A stretch of DNA of 55,515 nt from PVC group bacterium (lineage in GTDB: Bacteria > Verrucomicrobiota > Kiritimatiellia > CAIKKV01), in assembly GCA_945898015.1 (NCBI GenBank), contig CAMDGM010000023.1:1-55515 (forward strand), written 5' to 3'. A program made the translations under genes and the position numbers. The notes under the pieces were generated by a model. It was not told the origin of the DNA. It did not search any database and was given only the letters and a program-made list of their open reading frames with translations. Below are positions 7,334 to 16,474 of this stretch, one piece after another; position 1 is the first letter of the stretch; every line of letters begins with the position of its first letter.

Positions 7334-10129
7334 ATGAACATCAAAGCCTACTGTCTCGATTTCAACTGGGCGACCAACGCTGAGAATGGGGCCATCAACG
7401 CCTTTGCCGCTCCGGGCGCCTGGGCGGATGCCGACCCCGCTCGTCACGTCGCCTGGTACCAGCAACTGGGCGTCAACGTTATCCAGACGTTCTGCGTCTC
7501 CTGCAACGGCTACGCCTGGTACAAGAACGGCGTTGTTCGGGAACAGCCCGGCCTGAAACATGACTTTCTGCGCGACATGGTCCGGCTCGGACATCGGGAG
7601 AACATTCGGGTGCTGGGCTATTTCTGCGCCGGGTCGAACACGAAATGGGGACTGGATCATCCGGATATCAGTTATGGAACTCCGACGGAACCCCACATCC
7701 CCTATACGGACGAGTATCTCGCCTACCTGGAAGCCGCCATCGCCGACGCCGTGGGGACGACCGGGATTGACGGATTCATGGTGGATTGGCTGCGGATGCC
7801 GCTGACGCGCGCCAGCCATGGCGGGCGGTGGCTCGAGTGTGAAAAGCGGCTCTATGCGCAGTTGATGAACGCTCCGTTTCCGGGCGAAGACCGGCTGGAT
7901 GCGGCGCAGGCGGTGGAGTTCGGCCGCCGGGCCGTGGACCGGTGTTGGCAGACCATCCGGCGAGCGGCCAAGGGCGCCAATCCCGAGTGCATCGTCTGGC
8001 TGACCTGCTGCGACGTGAACGATCCGCACATCGCCCATTCCCGGGCCTTGCGGGAAACCGACTGGCTGCTGAACGAGGCCGGCGATCTCAAGGGAACCGG
8101 GGATGCGACGCGCATGATCGGGCCGCACACGCGCCTGATCACCTGCCTCGCCGAATGGAACGGGCAGGATCCGGCCGAGATCGTGCCGGCGGCCATCAAC
8201 GCGAACGTGGGCCTCTACGGCTTTGCCGCGTCGGGGCCGGACTCGCTCCGGCCGTTGGAGCCGATTCTGGCGCGTTCCGTTGACAGCCTCCGGGGCGACG
8301 ACCGGAACCTCGCGATTCTCGCGCGGGTGTATCATGGCGTTTCCAGAGAGGCGCTCTGGTCGCCCGAGGGGCGGTTCGTCGAACCGGCGCAAGCCGACCC
8401 GGCCCTGAAGCGCGAGGTTCTGCGCCTGGCGCTGAACGAGCCGCCGCCGCACCATCAACCCTATCCCTTCTGGTTCTGGAACGGGAAGATGGATGCTGCG
8501 GAGATCCGTCGGCAGTTGGCCATCATGCGCGAAGCCGGGATCACGGAGTTCATCCTGCATGGCCGGACCGGGCTGCAGACTCCGTTCCTTTCCGAGGAGT
8601 GGTTCACGGCGGTCGGCGTGGCGGTGGAGGACGCGGCTGCCCACGGCATGCGCGTCTGGATCTACGACGAATACAACTGGCCCAGCGGCACCGCCAATGG
8701 GGCGATCACCGCCGATTCCCGTAATCGCGAGCATTTCCTGACGGCAACCGGCGAACTCAAGCCCGTGGACGGCTCCTATCTGCCCGCCGACCGCTGTGTG
8801 GATTACCTGAACCCGGATTGCACGCGCGAATTCATCGCACGCTGCTACCAGCCGTACTTCGAGCGCTTCGGGAGGCATTTCGGCAGGACAATCGCCGGTT
8901 TCTTCAATGACGAGGTGCGTTTCGCCACGCCGTATTCCTGGAGTCCGTCGCTCGACGAAGCGCCGCCGGCGCCCGCCGACCATTACCGGCGGATCGGGGA
9001 GTTGATCGTTCAAAACCATTTCCGGCTGCTGCGCGAATGGTGTCAAGCCCACGGCGTGAAGTTCAGCGGCCATGTGATGGGCGAGGAGACGCTCGGCAGC
9101 CAGACCCGTTACGTGGGCGACGCCTGGTCGGCAATCGCCTGCTATCACGAAACCGGGGCCGATCACCTCGGTCCCGCGGCCCAGGGGCACCATCCGATCC
9201 TGCCCGCCTCGGTGGCCGCCCTGGCGGGCATACGCGAGGTGACCGCCGAGACCTTCGCGGGCAATCCCTGGGAGATGACTCCCCGCGATTTGTACCGGAT
9301 CAGCGGCTGGCTGTACGTCAACGGCGTCACCCGGATGATCCTGCACGGCTTCTTCTACACGCGGGACGGTGAAGCGGCCAACGATTGGCCGCCGGACCTG
9401 TTTTTCCGCTGGTCCGGCTGGTCCGGCATGGCGGACTACATCCGCTGGGCGGGACGGGTGCAGCATTTCCTGGCGCAGGCGATCCCGCGCCGGCGCGTGG
9501 CGCTCTATTATCCGTTGGAAGCGTTTCAACGCGAATTCGTGCCGCACCCGGATTACACGCTCGGATATATCGACGCTGCGCCGGTTGGGAACGACAAGGC
9601 GCTTGCCCTGCACCTGAACCAGGGCGAGTTGATGAACGCCCTGATCCGGCGGGGGATCGATTTCGATCTGGTCCCGGGGCATCTGCTGGACCGCGTGCGG
9701 GAGCGCGTGCTCGTGGTTCCGACCGGCGCGCAGGTTACGGGTTTTGCGAATGCGGTCCCGCAAGGCGACCGCGATGCTGAGGCTTGCATCGACGAGGTTG
9801 TGCGGCGCCTCGGTCCGCGTCCGCGCGTGACCGGTTCCCGCGCCGACCCGCGGCCCCGCCCGGTCAGCCCGCGCCTGTCCGATCCGTATGTCCATGAAGG
9901 GGAAGACGACGGAGGCGTCTGGGTTCGAGAATTCGACTTCAAGGGGCAACCGGCGGTCCTGTTGTGGAACGCCAACGCGGAGCCTTTTGCCGGCGGGTGC
10001 GACTTGTCCGAAAAAAGGAACTGGTCGGTCTGGAATCCGGCCGACGGCACCCTGGTGCCGCGAGGGGGGGGCGATCGATTCGAATTGGATTTGCCGCCGC
10101 ACAGCTTGGTGGTGGCGCTGGGGGAGTGA
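7334..10129 (+). CDS. Two-part glycoside hydrolase, GH106-like C-terminal half
   Basis: The 931-residue protein has two apparent TIM-barrel halves. Residues 1-355 look like a putative sugar hydrolase barrel (AYCLDFNWATNAENGAINAF, then GIDGFMVDWLRMP); I do not recognise its family. Residues from about 372 start with PYPFWFWNGKMDAAEIRRQL and continue with WIYDEYNWPSGTANG and FFNDEV, the signature of GH106-like alpha-L-rhamnosidases. The C-terminus is a short beta-sandwich ending in LDLPPHSLVVALGE. There is no signal peptide. The long beta-sandwich modules of typical GH106 enzymes are missing, so this may be a reduced or fused form. It sits at the end of the first gene group; rhamnoside cleavage is the best guess. 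Confidence 0.88.
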   Translation: MNIKAYCLDFNWATNAENGAINAFAAPGAWADADPARHVAWYQQLGVNVIQTFCVSCNGYAWYKNGVVREQPGLKHDFLRDMVRLGHRENIRVLGYFCAGSNTKWGLDHPDISYGTPTEPHIPYTDEYLAYLEAAIADAVGTTGIDGFMVDWLRMPLTRASHGGRWLECEKRLYAQLMNAPFPGEDRLDAAQAVEFGRRAVDRCWQTIRRAAKGANPECIVWLTCCDVNDPHIAHSRALRETDWLLNEAGDLKGTGDATRMIGPHTRLITCLAEWNGQDPAEIVPAAINANVGLYGFAASGPDSLRPLEPILARSVDSLRGDDRNLAILARVYHGVSREALWSPEGRFVEPAQADPALKREVLRLALNEPPPHHQPYPFWFWNGKMDAAEIRRQLAIMREAGITEFILHGRTGLQTPFLSEEWFTAVGVAVEDAAAHGMRVWIYDEYNWPSGTANGAITADSRNREHFLTATGELKPVDGSYLPADRCVDYLNPDCTREFIARCYQPYFERFGRHFGRTIAGFFNDEVRFATPYSWSPSLDEAPPAPADHYRRIGELIVQNHFRLLREWCQAHGVKFSGHVMGEETLGSQTRYVGDAWSAIACYHETGADHLGPAAQGHHPILPASVAALAGIREVTAETFAGNPWEMTPRDLYRISGWLYVNGVTRMILHGFFYTRDGEAANDWPPDLFFRWSGWSGMADYIRWAGRVQHFLAQAIPRRRVALYYPLEAFQREFVPHPDYTLGYIDAAPVGNDKALALHLNQGELMNALIRRGIDFDLVPGHLLDRVRERVLVVPTGAQVTGFANAVPQGDRDAEACIDEVVRRLGPRPRVTGSRADPRPRPVSPRLSDPYVHEGEDDGGVWVREFDFKGQPAVLLWNANAEPFAGGCDLSEKRNWSVWNPADGTLVPRGGGDRFELDLPPHSLVVALGE

Positions 10130-10162
10130 GCGTCGTGTTTGACCCTTTTCGATGAACGAACC

Positions 10163-10972
10163 CTATTGCAAACTCGGCGCGCATCCGGTAACCGTCCGGA
10201 AACTGCGGGCGAACTGCTGGCGCGAAGAAAAGCCGAGGCGGGAGGCGGTTTCCCGGACCGATAGGCCGCGGGCCAATAGAGCCTGCGCGACCCGGATGCG
10301 GTGCTGCCGGATCCAGTCGCCGGGCGGCTGGCCGGTCTGCTTTCTGAACGCCTCCCACAACTGTTCGCGGCGCACGTCCAGACGGGTCGCCAGTTCCTTG
10401 ACGGACCAGGGATGCTGGGGGGATTCCTCCACCAGCATGCGGACCCGGTCCACGATCCGGGCGGCGGGAGCCGGCATCCGATGGCGGGCATCGTCGAGGG
10501 CGCGGGCCAGATCCGCCAGGGCTTCCACCAGCCGCCACGGCCAATTCGGGGGACGCTGGAAAACGATCCGGATTGCTTCGGTCAGCGCAACGGGCAGGGC
10601 GGCGGGCGCTTGCGGCAGAATCAGCGGCCGTTCGGGAGTGACTTCCAGGGTTCGCTCGATGGCGGCGGCAAGCGGCCCTTTGATCCGTACATACTCGACC
10701 CGATTCGGTTGATCGAGGGGAATGTCCTCCACCTCGACGCGTGTGCCCGCAGCGAAGACCGAGACCGTGCCGGTTTCTGTCCGGTACTCGCGGCCGGCAA
10801 TCCAGCGCCGGTCCAAGCCGTCCGATTGGTGTTCGATGGTCGTCTCATAGAGTTGCGGTTCGGTCGTGCTGGCCTCCCAGGTTTCCTCATGGGCCTCGAT
10901 CAAGGCGAAGAGGGAGGGCAGTCCGATATCCGCTTCCGGGGCCACCGAGAGGTGAGCAAAGGTTTTATGCAT
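10163..10972 (-). CDS. AraC family transcriptional regulator
   Basis: A 269-residue regulator, unlike the 1279/35188 pair in sequence. The first 160 residues form a sensor domain without clear family features. The C-terminal half has two helix-turn-helix motifs (VKELATRLDVRREQLWEAFR and VRETASRLGFSSRQQFARSF, about residues 180-262). I chose the Met at 10972 (MHKTFAHLSV) over 11002 because the latter adds only a hydrophobic stub. A TTGACA lies on this strand at 11005-11010, suitable as a -35. It diverges from the operon that starts at 11083 and probably controls it. Confidence 0.93.
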   Translation of the reverse strand: MHKTFAHLSVAPEADIGLPSLFALIEAHEETWEASTTEPQLYETTIEHQSDGLDRRWIAGREYRTETGTVSVFAAGTRVEVEDIPLDQPNRVEYVRIKGPLAAAIERTLEVTPERPLILPQAPAALPVALTEAIRIVFQRPPNWPWRLVEALADLARALDDARHRMPAPAARIVDRVRMLVEESPQHPWSVKELATRLDVRREQLWEAFRKQTGQPPGDWIRQHRIRVAQALLARGLSVRETASRLGFSSRQQFARSFRTVTGCAPSLQ

Positions 10973-11004
10973 AGCGAACGAAATGATGCCTATAGAGAAC
11001 AAAA

Positions 11005-11010
11005 TGTCAA
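11005..11010 (-). promoter_or_regulatory. Candidate -35 box (TTGACA) for the AraC gene
   Basis: A perfect TTGACA on the minus strand lies 32 bases before the AraC start at 10972. The -10 region at 17 bases is only weakly conserved (ATCATT), so this is a partial promoter call. Confidence 0.3.
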
Positions 11011-11082
11011 TAGAATTGGGTTGCGCGCCATGCTATTTTTATGTGGACTGCAACCGAACGTTTCCCGCAAGGAGGAGGCATC

Positions 11083-12927
11083 ATGCCGCTGTATGAATCG
11101 CGCAAGCACGCCGAGAACCGCATTGAAGTAAAGCCCGAGTGGCGTGAGGCCCTGGTTCTCGGGCCGGACAAGGTCGTGCAGTCCATCATCCGGCTGATCG
11201 CCGAGCGGGCCGACCGCCAGCGTCCGCTGCGTCTGGCCTTCGACGGCTGGTACAACATCGACTGGGCGGCCATCACCGCCGCCATGGGCCGTCAGGCGGA
11301 AACCGCCGGCCTCAAGCTCGCCTTCCGCCCGATCGTCGAGTGCTTCAAGTCCCGCGACGCCATCGCCGCCTACAAGCGCACCTTCACCGAGACCGACGAT
11401 CCCGGTTTCGGCGTGGTCAACACCGACGGCCGCATTGCCGACCTGATGGACGCCGGCAAGGTCGCGGTGCTGAAGGCCGAACTGGTCCAGGCGGCCGGCA
11501 CGGACGCCGTGATCGTCTATGGCGCGGGTGCCGCCGTGCCGGAGTTGTGCGACAGCTACGACCTGCGCTTCTACTTCGACAAGACCCGCCAGCCGATCTT
11601 GTGGGAGATGTGGGACGGCAAGCTCACCCCCTTCGGCTGGAACGAGCCCAAGAAGGATTACGGCTGGAAGGACTACTATTACTGCGACTATTATCTGCTC
11701 GACCACCAGAAGGAGTACCTGCTTCCGCGCATGGACTATTGGGTCGAAGGGATCGCCTTCGACAGCCTCAAGTTGCTGCCCCGTGCCGCCTACGACGGCA
11801 TCCTGCAGACCCTGCTGCAATATCCGGTCAAGGAAGTGCCAATCTACCAGCCCGGTCCCTGGGGCGCCTACCGCTACAAGGATCTCGGCGGGCAGTTCGA
11901 CGTGCCCGGCCTGGAGTGCAATGCCTGGAACGAGCTGGCCGGGCCCGAGCTCAGCATGCTCATCGACATCGGCCGTGAGCAGCTGCTCAACATGCCGACC
12001 ATGAACCTGATGCAATACGCTGACCAGTTCCTGGGCAAGCACATCGCCGAGACCTATCCGGGGCTCTTCCCGATGGACGTGTGGCTGGACGACGGCTACT
12101 TCCCGAAGCCCACCCCGGCCGAGCGGATCAGCATGCCGATCCACAACCACCCCGGCACGGACTATGTGAAGCGTCACTTCAAGGAACCGCTCGGTCGCTA
12201 CGAAACCTACTACATCGCCGAGGCCTACGAAGGCGCCAACACGTGGATGGGCTACAAGGATGAGGCCGATATCGAGGAGTGGGAGCGCCTGTGCCGCGAC
12301 TCGAAGAACCTCACGCCCATCCCCAACTGGAAGGAGTTCGTCGCCAACTGGGATACGAACGTCGGTGATCTGTTCCTGATCCCGCCTGGCACGGTGCACG
12401 GCCACGGCGGTAACCAGATGGTGCTGGAGATGGATACCTGCCCGAGCATCGCGGCGACGGAGTATTCTTTCTTCACTTATGACTTTGCACGTCCGTCCTG
12501 GGATGATAAGAGCAAGACCATGACCGGCAAGCCATGCAACATGCACCTCGACCACAGCTTCGACAACGACAAGTACTGCCGCGAAAGCTGGGTCAAGGAT
12601 CACCTGCGGGCTAAGCCGAAAGTCCTCCGGTGGACCAAGGAATACCAGATGGATCGCTATTCTTCCGATCCGCGCATGCCCTTCGAGATCGAGCGCTACC
12701 ATTTCGAGCAGCGTGCTGATGCCGACACCGAAGGCAAGTTCATGCACATCGTCACGCTGACGGTGGGCAAGGAGGTCACGATCCGCTCGAAACGCAACCC
12801 GAAGCTGACGAACACCATCCGCAAATGGCAGTCGGCGTTGGTGCCGGCCAACTTCGGCGAGTATGAATTCGTCAACCCCGATGGCGGTTTCTGCACCGTG
12901 GTGCAGTTGCGCTGGAAAAAGGGGTGA
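11083..12927 (+). CDS. Phosphomannose isomerase-like protein with extra N-terminal domain
   Basis: The start at 11083 follows a strong AAGGAGGAGG. The 614-residue protein has a C-terminal type I mannose-6-phosphate isomerase-like cupin region (about residues 330-614): PIHNHPGTDYVKRHF supplies metal-binding His residues and PPGTVHGHGGNQMVLEMD is the classic PMI stretch. The first 200 residues resemble a kinase-like fold (LRLAFDGWYNIDWAAITAAM at 45-65) but lack a P-loop. PMI interconverts mannose- or other aldose-6-phosphates with fructose-6-phosphate; the unusual N-terminus could alter the substrate. It is the first gene of a long plus-strand operon, 7 bases before the next start. Confidence 0.88.
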   Translation: MPLYESRKHAENRIEVKPEWREALVLGPDKVVQSIIRLIAERADRQRPLRLAFDGWYNIDWAAITAAMGRQAETAGLKLAFRPIVECFKSRDAIAAYKRTFTETDDPGFGVVNTDGRIADLMDAGKVAVLKAELVQAAGTDAVIVYGAGAAVPELCDSYDLRFYFDKTRQPILWEMWDGKLTPFGWNEPKKDYGWKDYYYCDYYLLDHQKEYLLPRMDYWVEGIAFDSLKLLPRAAYDGILQTLLQYPVKEVPIYQPGPWGAYRYKDLGGQFDVPGLECNAWNELAGPELSMLIDIGREQLLNMPTMNLMQYADQFLGKHIAETYPGLFPMDVWLDDGYFPKPTPAERISMPIHNHPGTDYVKRHFKEPLGRYETYYIAEAYEGANTWMGYKDEADIEEWERLCRDSKNLTPIPNWKEFVANWDTNVGDLFLIPPGTVHGHGGNQMVLEMDTCPSIAATEYSFFTYDFARPSWDDKSKTMTGKPCNMHLDHSFDNDKYCRESWVKDHLRAKPKVLRWTKEYQMDRYSSDPRMPFEIERYHFEQRADADTEGKFMHIVTLTVGKEVTIRSKRNPKLTNTIRKWQSALVPANFGEYEFVNPDGGFCTVVQLRWKKG

Positions 12928-12934
12928 CGTCGAC

Positions 12935-13972
12935 ATGATCACGGAACGTGAGAACACGCTGCGGGCGATTGAATTCCGCCATCCCGAATGGATCCCGATC
13001 GACTTCGACCTGATGGGGTCGGTCAAGTTTCGGCACGGTGTACGTCTTGCGGAGATGATGAGCCGGCACCCGCTGCTCTTCACGGCAGCCCAGGTGGAGG
13101 CGGTGGCCACGATGGTACCGCCCTCGGGCCAGGCTCATGAACGGCGTTTTCATGACGATTGGGGGTGCGAGTGGCTTGAGGTGGAGGCTGGCATCCTCGG
13201 GCAGGTCGTGGGGCACCCCCTGGCCGACTGGGACAAGTTTGAACAGCTCACGGTGCCCGATCCTGCCCGCCAGTGGGACTGGGTTTCCATTCGCGTCCGC
13301 TGCCGCGAACAGCGGGACCGGGGCGAGCTGGTTAACGGCTACATGGACATCGTGCAGGGGGGATTCTTTGACCGCCTTCAGTTTCTGCGGGGCCTGGATA
13401 ACCTGCTGGTTGATTTCATGGAGCGTCCGCCGGAGCTCGATCGCCTGCTCTCCCTTGTTCTTGATCACAATATGCGGCAGATCAGGCTGTGGATCGAAGC
13501 GGGGGTGGATATCCTGCATTTTCACGGCGATGTGGGCATGCAAACGGGCATGATGATGAGCCCGGATACGTTCCGGGAGGTTCTTAAGCCGGCATATCGG
13601 CAGATGTTCCAGGCCTGTCGTGAGGCGGGTGTGCATGTGAAGTATTCCTCTGACGGAAACCTGTTGGAAATCGTGCCCGACCTGATCGAGTGCGGCGTGT
13701 CGTACCACGATCCCCAGGTGCGAGCCTGCGGGATTGACGGGATTGCGCGAGCGTACGGGGGCAAGCTGTGTGCGATGGTGGACATCGATCAGCAGATGCT
13801 GCCGTTCGCGAGCCCGGACGAGATTGATGCGCAGATCCGCGAAATCGTGGAAAAAGTCGGCCGGCCAGAAGGCGGCCTCATGCTCTACGCCTGCCCGAGC
13901 GCCGACGTTCCGCTGGCGAACATCGAGGCGATCTGCACGGGCTGGGAACGGTACGGCGCGCCGGGTGCGTGA
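12935..13972 (+). CDS. Uroporphyrinogen decarboxylase-like (UroD/MtaA family) protein
   Basis: A 345-residue member of COG0407 with the usual N-terminus (MITERENTLRAIEFRHPEWI) and TIM-barrel pattern (VNGYMDIVQGGFFDRLQFLRG, VDILHFHGDVGMQTGMMMSP). The place where MtaA-type methyltransferases have the zinc-binding HxC reads KYSSDG here, so zinc methyltransfer of the MtaA kind is unlikely. Synthesis of haem is also unlikely: there are several paralogues and no haem genes. It follows the isomerase by 7 bases in the same operon. The true substrate is unknown; PVC genomes often place such genes next to glycosidases. Confidence 0.9.
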   Translation: MITERENTLRAIEFRHPEWIPIDFDLMGSVKFRHGVRLAEMMSRHPLLFTAAQVEAVATMVPPSGQAHERRFHDDWGCEWLEVEAGILGQVVGHPLADWDKFEQLTVPDPARQWDWVSIRVRCREQRDRGELVNGYMDIVQGGFFDRLQFLRGLDNLLVDFMERPPELDRLLSLVLDHNMRQIRLWIEAGVDILHFHGDVGMQTGMMMSPDTFREVLKPAYRQMFQACREAGVHVKYSSDGNLLEIVPDLIECGVSYHDPQVRACGIDGIARAYGGKLCAMVDIDQQMLPFASPDEIDAQIREIVEKVGRPEGGLMLYACPSADVPLANIEAICTGWERYGAPGA

Positions 13973-14000
13973 TGGTAGGGCTTAATAAGGAGAATCTCGT

Positions 14001-16334
14001 ATGCCTGAGTCAAAATGGAAAGACAGGACTTTGCCGGTGGAAGACCGCGTTGCGTGCCTCTTGGCCGAGATGACGCTGCCGGAGAAGATCCGGCAGACTA
14101 CGGTGTATCCCTGGGTCGAGGTGGATTGGCGGCCTGGGATGGGGCCGTGGATGTCCACGGATGGCGATTTCAATGCCGGGCGGGTCGCGGCAACGCTGGG
14201 GGACAACGCGCCTGGCGCGGTGCGCGGGTTCGAGAACCGTGGGGTAACGCCCGGTATTGCCCGTGAAGGAATCAGTGGGTTGGAGAATTTCCGCGATGCG
14301 GCAGACCTGACCAACCGGCTGCAGCAATGGCTGCGCGACCACACGCGGCTGGGCATTCCCGCGCTCGTGCTGGCCGACGCGGTCCACGGCCATCGCGGCG
14401 AATGGAATATAACCCATCCTGAGCCGATCGGGTTGGGCGCCACTTTCGACGTGGATCTTTTGGAAGCCATCGGCAAGGCCATGGCCCGGGCGGCCCGTGC
14501 GGACGGGATGAACTGCCTGCGTACGCCGATCTGCGACCTGGCGCGCGACGCACGCTGGGGGCGGTGCGGCGAATGCTTCGGCGAAGACCCGTGGCTCGTG
14601 GGCGAACTTGCGGCGGCCGTGGTTCGAGGCATGGGTGGCGCGCGCCTGGACCATCCCGAATCGGCGGCGTCCGAGTTGCGCCACTACATCCACGGCGCCC
14701 CCGAACTCGGGTGCAACGCGACGGCGGCACCCGTGGGCGAGCGGACGTTGCGCCGGCTCTACCTGCCTCCTTTCCGCGCGGCGATCCGCGCTGGCGCGCA
14801 AAGCATCATGGCCGCCTACAACACCATCGACGAACTTCCCTGCCACGCCGATCGCCGCCTCTTGATGGACATCCTTCGGGGCGAACTGGGCTTCACAGGG
14901 TTTGTGCAGTCCGATGCAACCGCCATTACCCAGCTCCATTGCCGCTACGGCGTGGCCGGCAGTACCCGCGAGGCGGCGGCGCTGGCGCTTGAGTCCGGGG
15001 TGGACATGCAGAACTACGATTATGCCAACCCCGAATGGGAGACCGCTGTGGCGGAAGCCATAGCTCAGGGGGCATTGTCCATGGAGGCGCTGGACCGCGC
15101 GGTCGCGAATATCCTGCGGGTCAAGTTCCGCCTCGGATTGTTCGAGAACCCCTTCGCCCTGGAGGTCACCCCGATCGAGCTCGAGCGCCGGCGTGAAGAG
15201 GACTCCGGGTTGGCGCTGCGCGCCGCGCGGGAATCGGTGGTCTTGCTCAAGAACGAGCAGCTCCTGCCGCTGCGCAAGGACATCGGCTGCGTGGCCGTCG
15301 TGGGTCCGGCGGGCGCCCCCGCCCTGTTTGGAACATATTGCGACCCGCCGATCCGCGGCGCTTGGAATGTCGAGGATCCCGGCGGCGAAGGGTTGCTGGC
15401 CGGACTCCGCCGAGCGCTTCCCACGACCAGGATTCTTTGGGAACCGGGCTGCGCGTTTGCGGAGACGGGACCATCCGACAAGGTCCAGGCTATCACGCAA
15501 TTCGACCACCTGGCGCGGGGGACCACAGGCGCCGACAGCGGCGATGGGGGAATTCAAAGGGCCGTGGCGGCGGCGCGCGCGGCTGACGTGGTCCTGGTTG
15601 CGGTCGGCGACCAGTTGTGGCTGACGACTGCCGAAGGCAAGGACAACGCGCTGGCTGTGCTGCCGGGGCGTCAGGCCGAACTGGTGACGGCGGTCGCCGC
15701 GACCGGCAAGCCCGTGGTGTTGGTGGTGTTTGCCGACCGTCCACTGGTGCTGACGCGCGAGGTCCAGGTGGCCGGCGCGGCACTGATGGCGTGGCAGCCG
15801 GGCTGGCGGGGTGGCACTGCCCTGGCTGAGATCCTGACCGGCCAGGTGTCGCCCAGCGGCCGGTTGCCGGTCACGCTGCCCGCGCATCCCTGCGTCTTGC
15901 CGCTCAGCCTGGATTCCGGTGCCCTAGGCGCAAGGCACATCGATTTGCCCGACAAAGTCCTATTCCCGTTCGGCCACGGCCTCACCTACACGAGCTTCAC
16001 CTATCGCGAGCTGCGCCTTTCGCGGGCGACCCTTGGACCGGCCGAGAGCGTGGACGCGACCGTGACCGTCGAAAACACAGGTGATCGGCCCGGCGACGAG
16101 GTGGTGCTGTGCTGGGTCCGCCAGCCCATCGCCTCCGTTCCGGTGAATGGTCGGATGCTGCGGGGCATGCAACGCATCCATCTTGCGCCGGGGCAACGCG
16201 AAACGGTGAGGTTCCGGCTGGGGCCGGAGGACTTGGCAACCGTCGGCGTCGACCTACGCGAGCGGGTCGAGCCCGGCCGGCGGATCGTGGAAATCGGGTC
16301 GCTTTCGGCTGACTTCGTTTTCGGAATGACATGA
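14001..16334 (+). CDS. GH3 beta-glycosidase
   Basis: A 777-residue enzyme with the three-part GH3 layout: N-terminal barrel (residues 1-370), alpha/beta sandwich (390-640) and C-terminal fibronectin-III-like domain (680-775, VDATVTVENTGDRPGDEVVL). Conserved signatures are ARDARWGRCGECFGEDPWLV and GFTGFVQSDATAI, in which Asp305 is the nucleophile. There is no signal peptide, so it is likely cytoplasmic and acts on imported oligosaccharides (beta-glucosidase or beta-xylosidase; the sequence does not settle which). AAGGAG precedes the start. Its stop overlaps, as ATGA, a short deleted gene. Confidence 0.95.
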   Translation: MPESKWKDRTLPVEDRVACLLAEMTLPEKIRQTTVYPWVEVDWRPGMGPWMSTDGDFNAGRVAATLGDNAPGAVRGFENRGVTPGIAREGISGLENFRDAADLTNRLQQWLRDHTRLGIPALVLADAVHGHRGEWNITHPEPIGLGATFDVDLLEAIGKAMARAARADGMNCLRTPICDLARDARWGRCGECFGEDPWLVGELAAAVVRGMGGARLDHPESAASELRHYIHGAPELGCNATAAPVGERTLRRLYLPPFRAAIRAGAQSIMAAYNTIDELPCHADRRLLMDILRGELGFTGFVQSDATAITQLHCRYGVAGSTREAAALALESGVDMQNYDYANPEWETAVAEAIAQGALSMEALDRAVANILRVKFRLGLFENPFALEVTPIELERRREEDSGLALRAARESVVLLKNEQLLPLRKDIGCVAVVGPAGAPALFGTYCDPPIRGAWNVEDPGGEGLLAGLRRALPTTRILWEPGCAFAETGPSDKVQAITQFDHLARGTTGADSGDGGIQRAVAAARAADVVLVAVGDQLWLTTAEGKDNALAVLPGRQAELVTAVAATGKPVVLVVFADRPLVLTREVQVAGAALMAWQPGWRGGTALAEILTGQVSPSGRLPVTLPAHPCVLPLSLDSGALGARHIDLPDKVLFPFGHGLTYTSFTYRELRLSRATLGPAESVDATVTVENTGDRPGDEVVLCWVRQPIASVPVNGRMLRGMQRIHLAPGQRETVRFRLGPEDLATVGVDLRERVEPGRRIVEIGSLSADFVFGMT

Positions 16335-16471
16335 TCAATCAGCCGGCGGTCGATCTGTGCACGCTGAAGATGCGAGTCAGGCTATGGGGACCGCCGGACC
16401 GGTTGACGCTCACGCTCGGCTAGAACGACGTTCGACTGAGAGAGGCTCACCTGAAAAAAAAGGGGGAATGA
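16331..16471 (+). pseudogene. Deleted gene: coupled start plus a C-terminal tail
   Basis: An ATG overlapping the GH3 stop (ATGA) opens MINQPAVDLCTLKMRV, followed by LWGPPDRLTLTLG and an in-frame TAG at 16421-16423. The same frame continues as NDVRLREAHLKKKGE to a TGA at 16469-16471. The second part reads like the last beta-strands of a glycosidase sandwich domain. I interpret it as a gene whose middle is lost, leaving both ends. The parent family is not identified. Confidence 0.4.
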
Positions 16472-16474
16472 CTC

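Noticed and set aside
7214-10102. A 962-codon open frame on the minus strand
   Set aside because: It is the antisense of the GH106-like gene, has no family features and no ribosome binding site.
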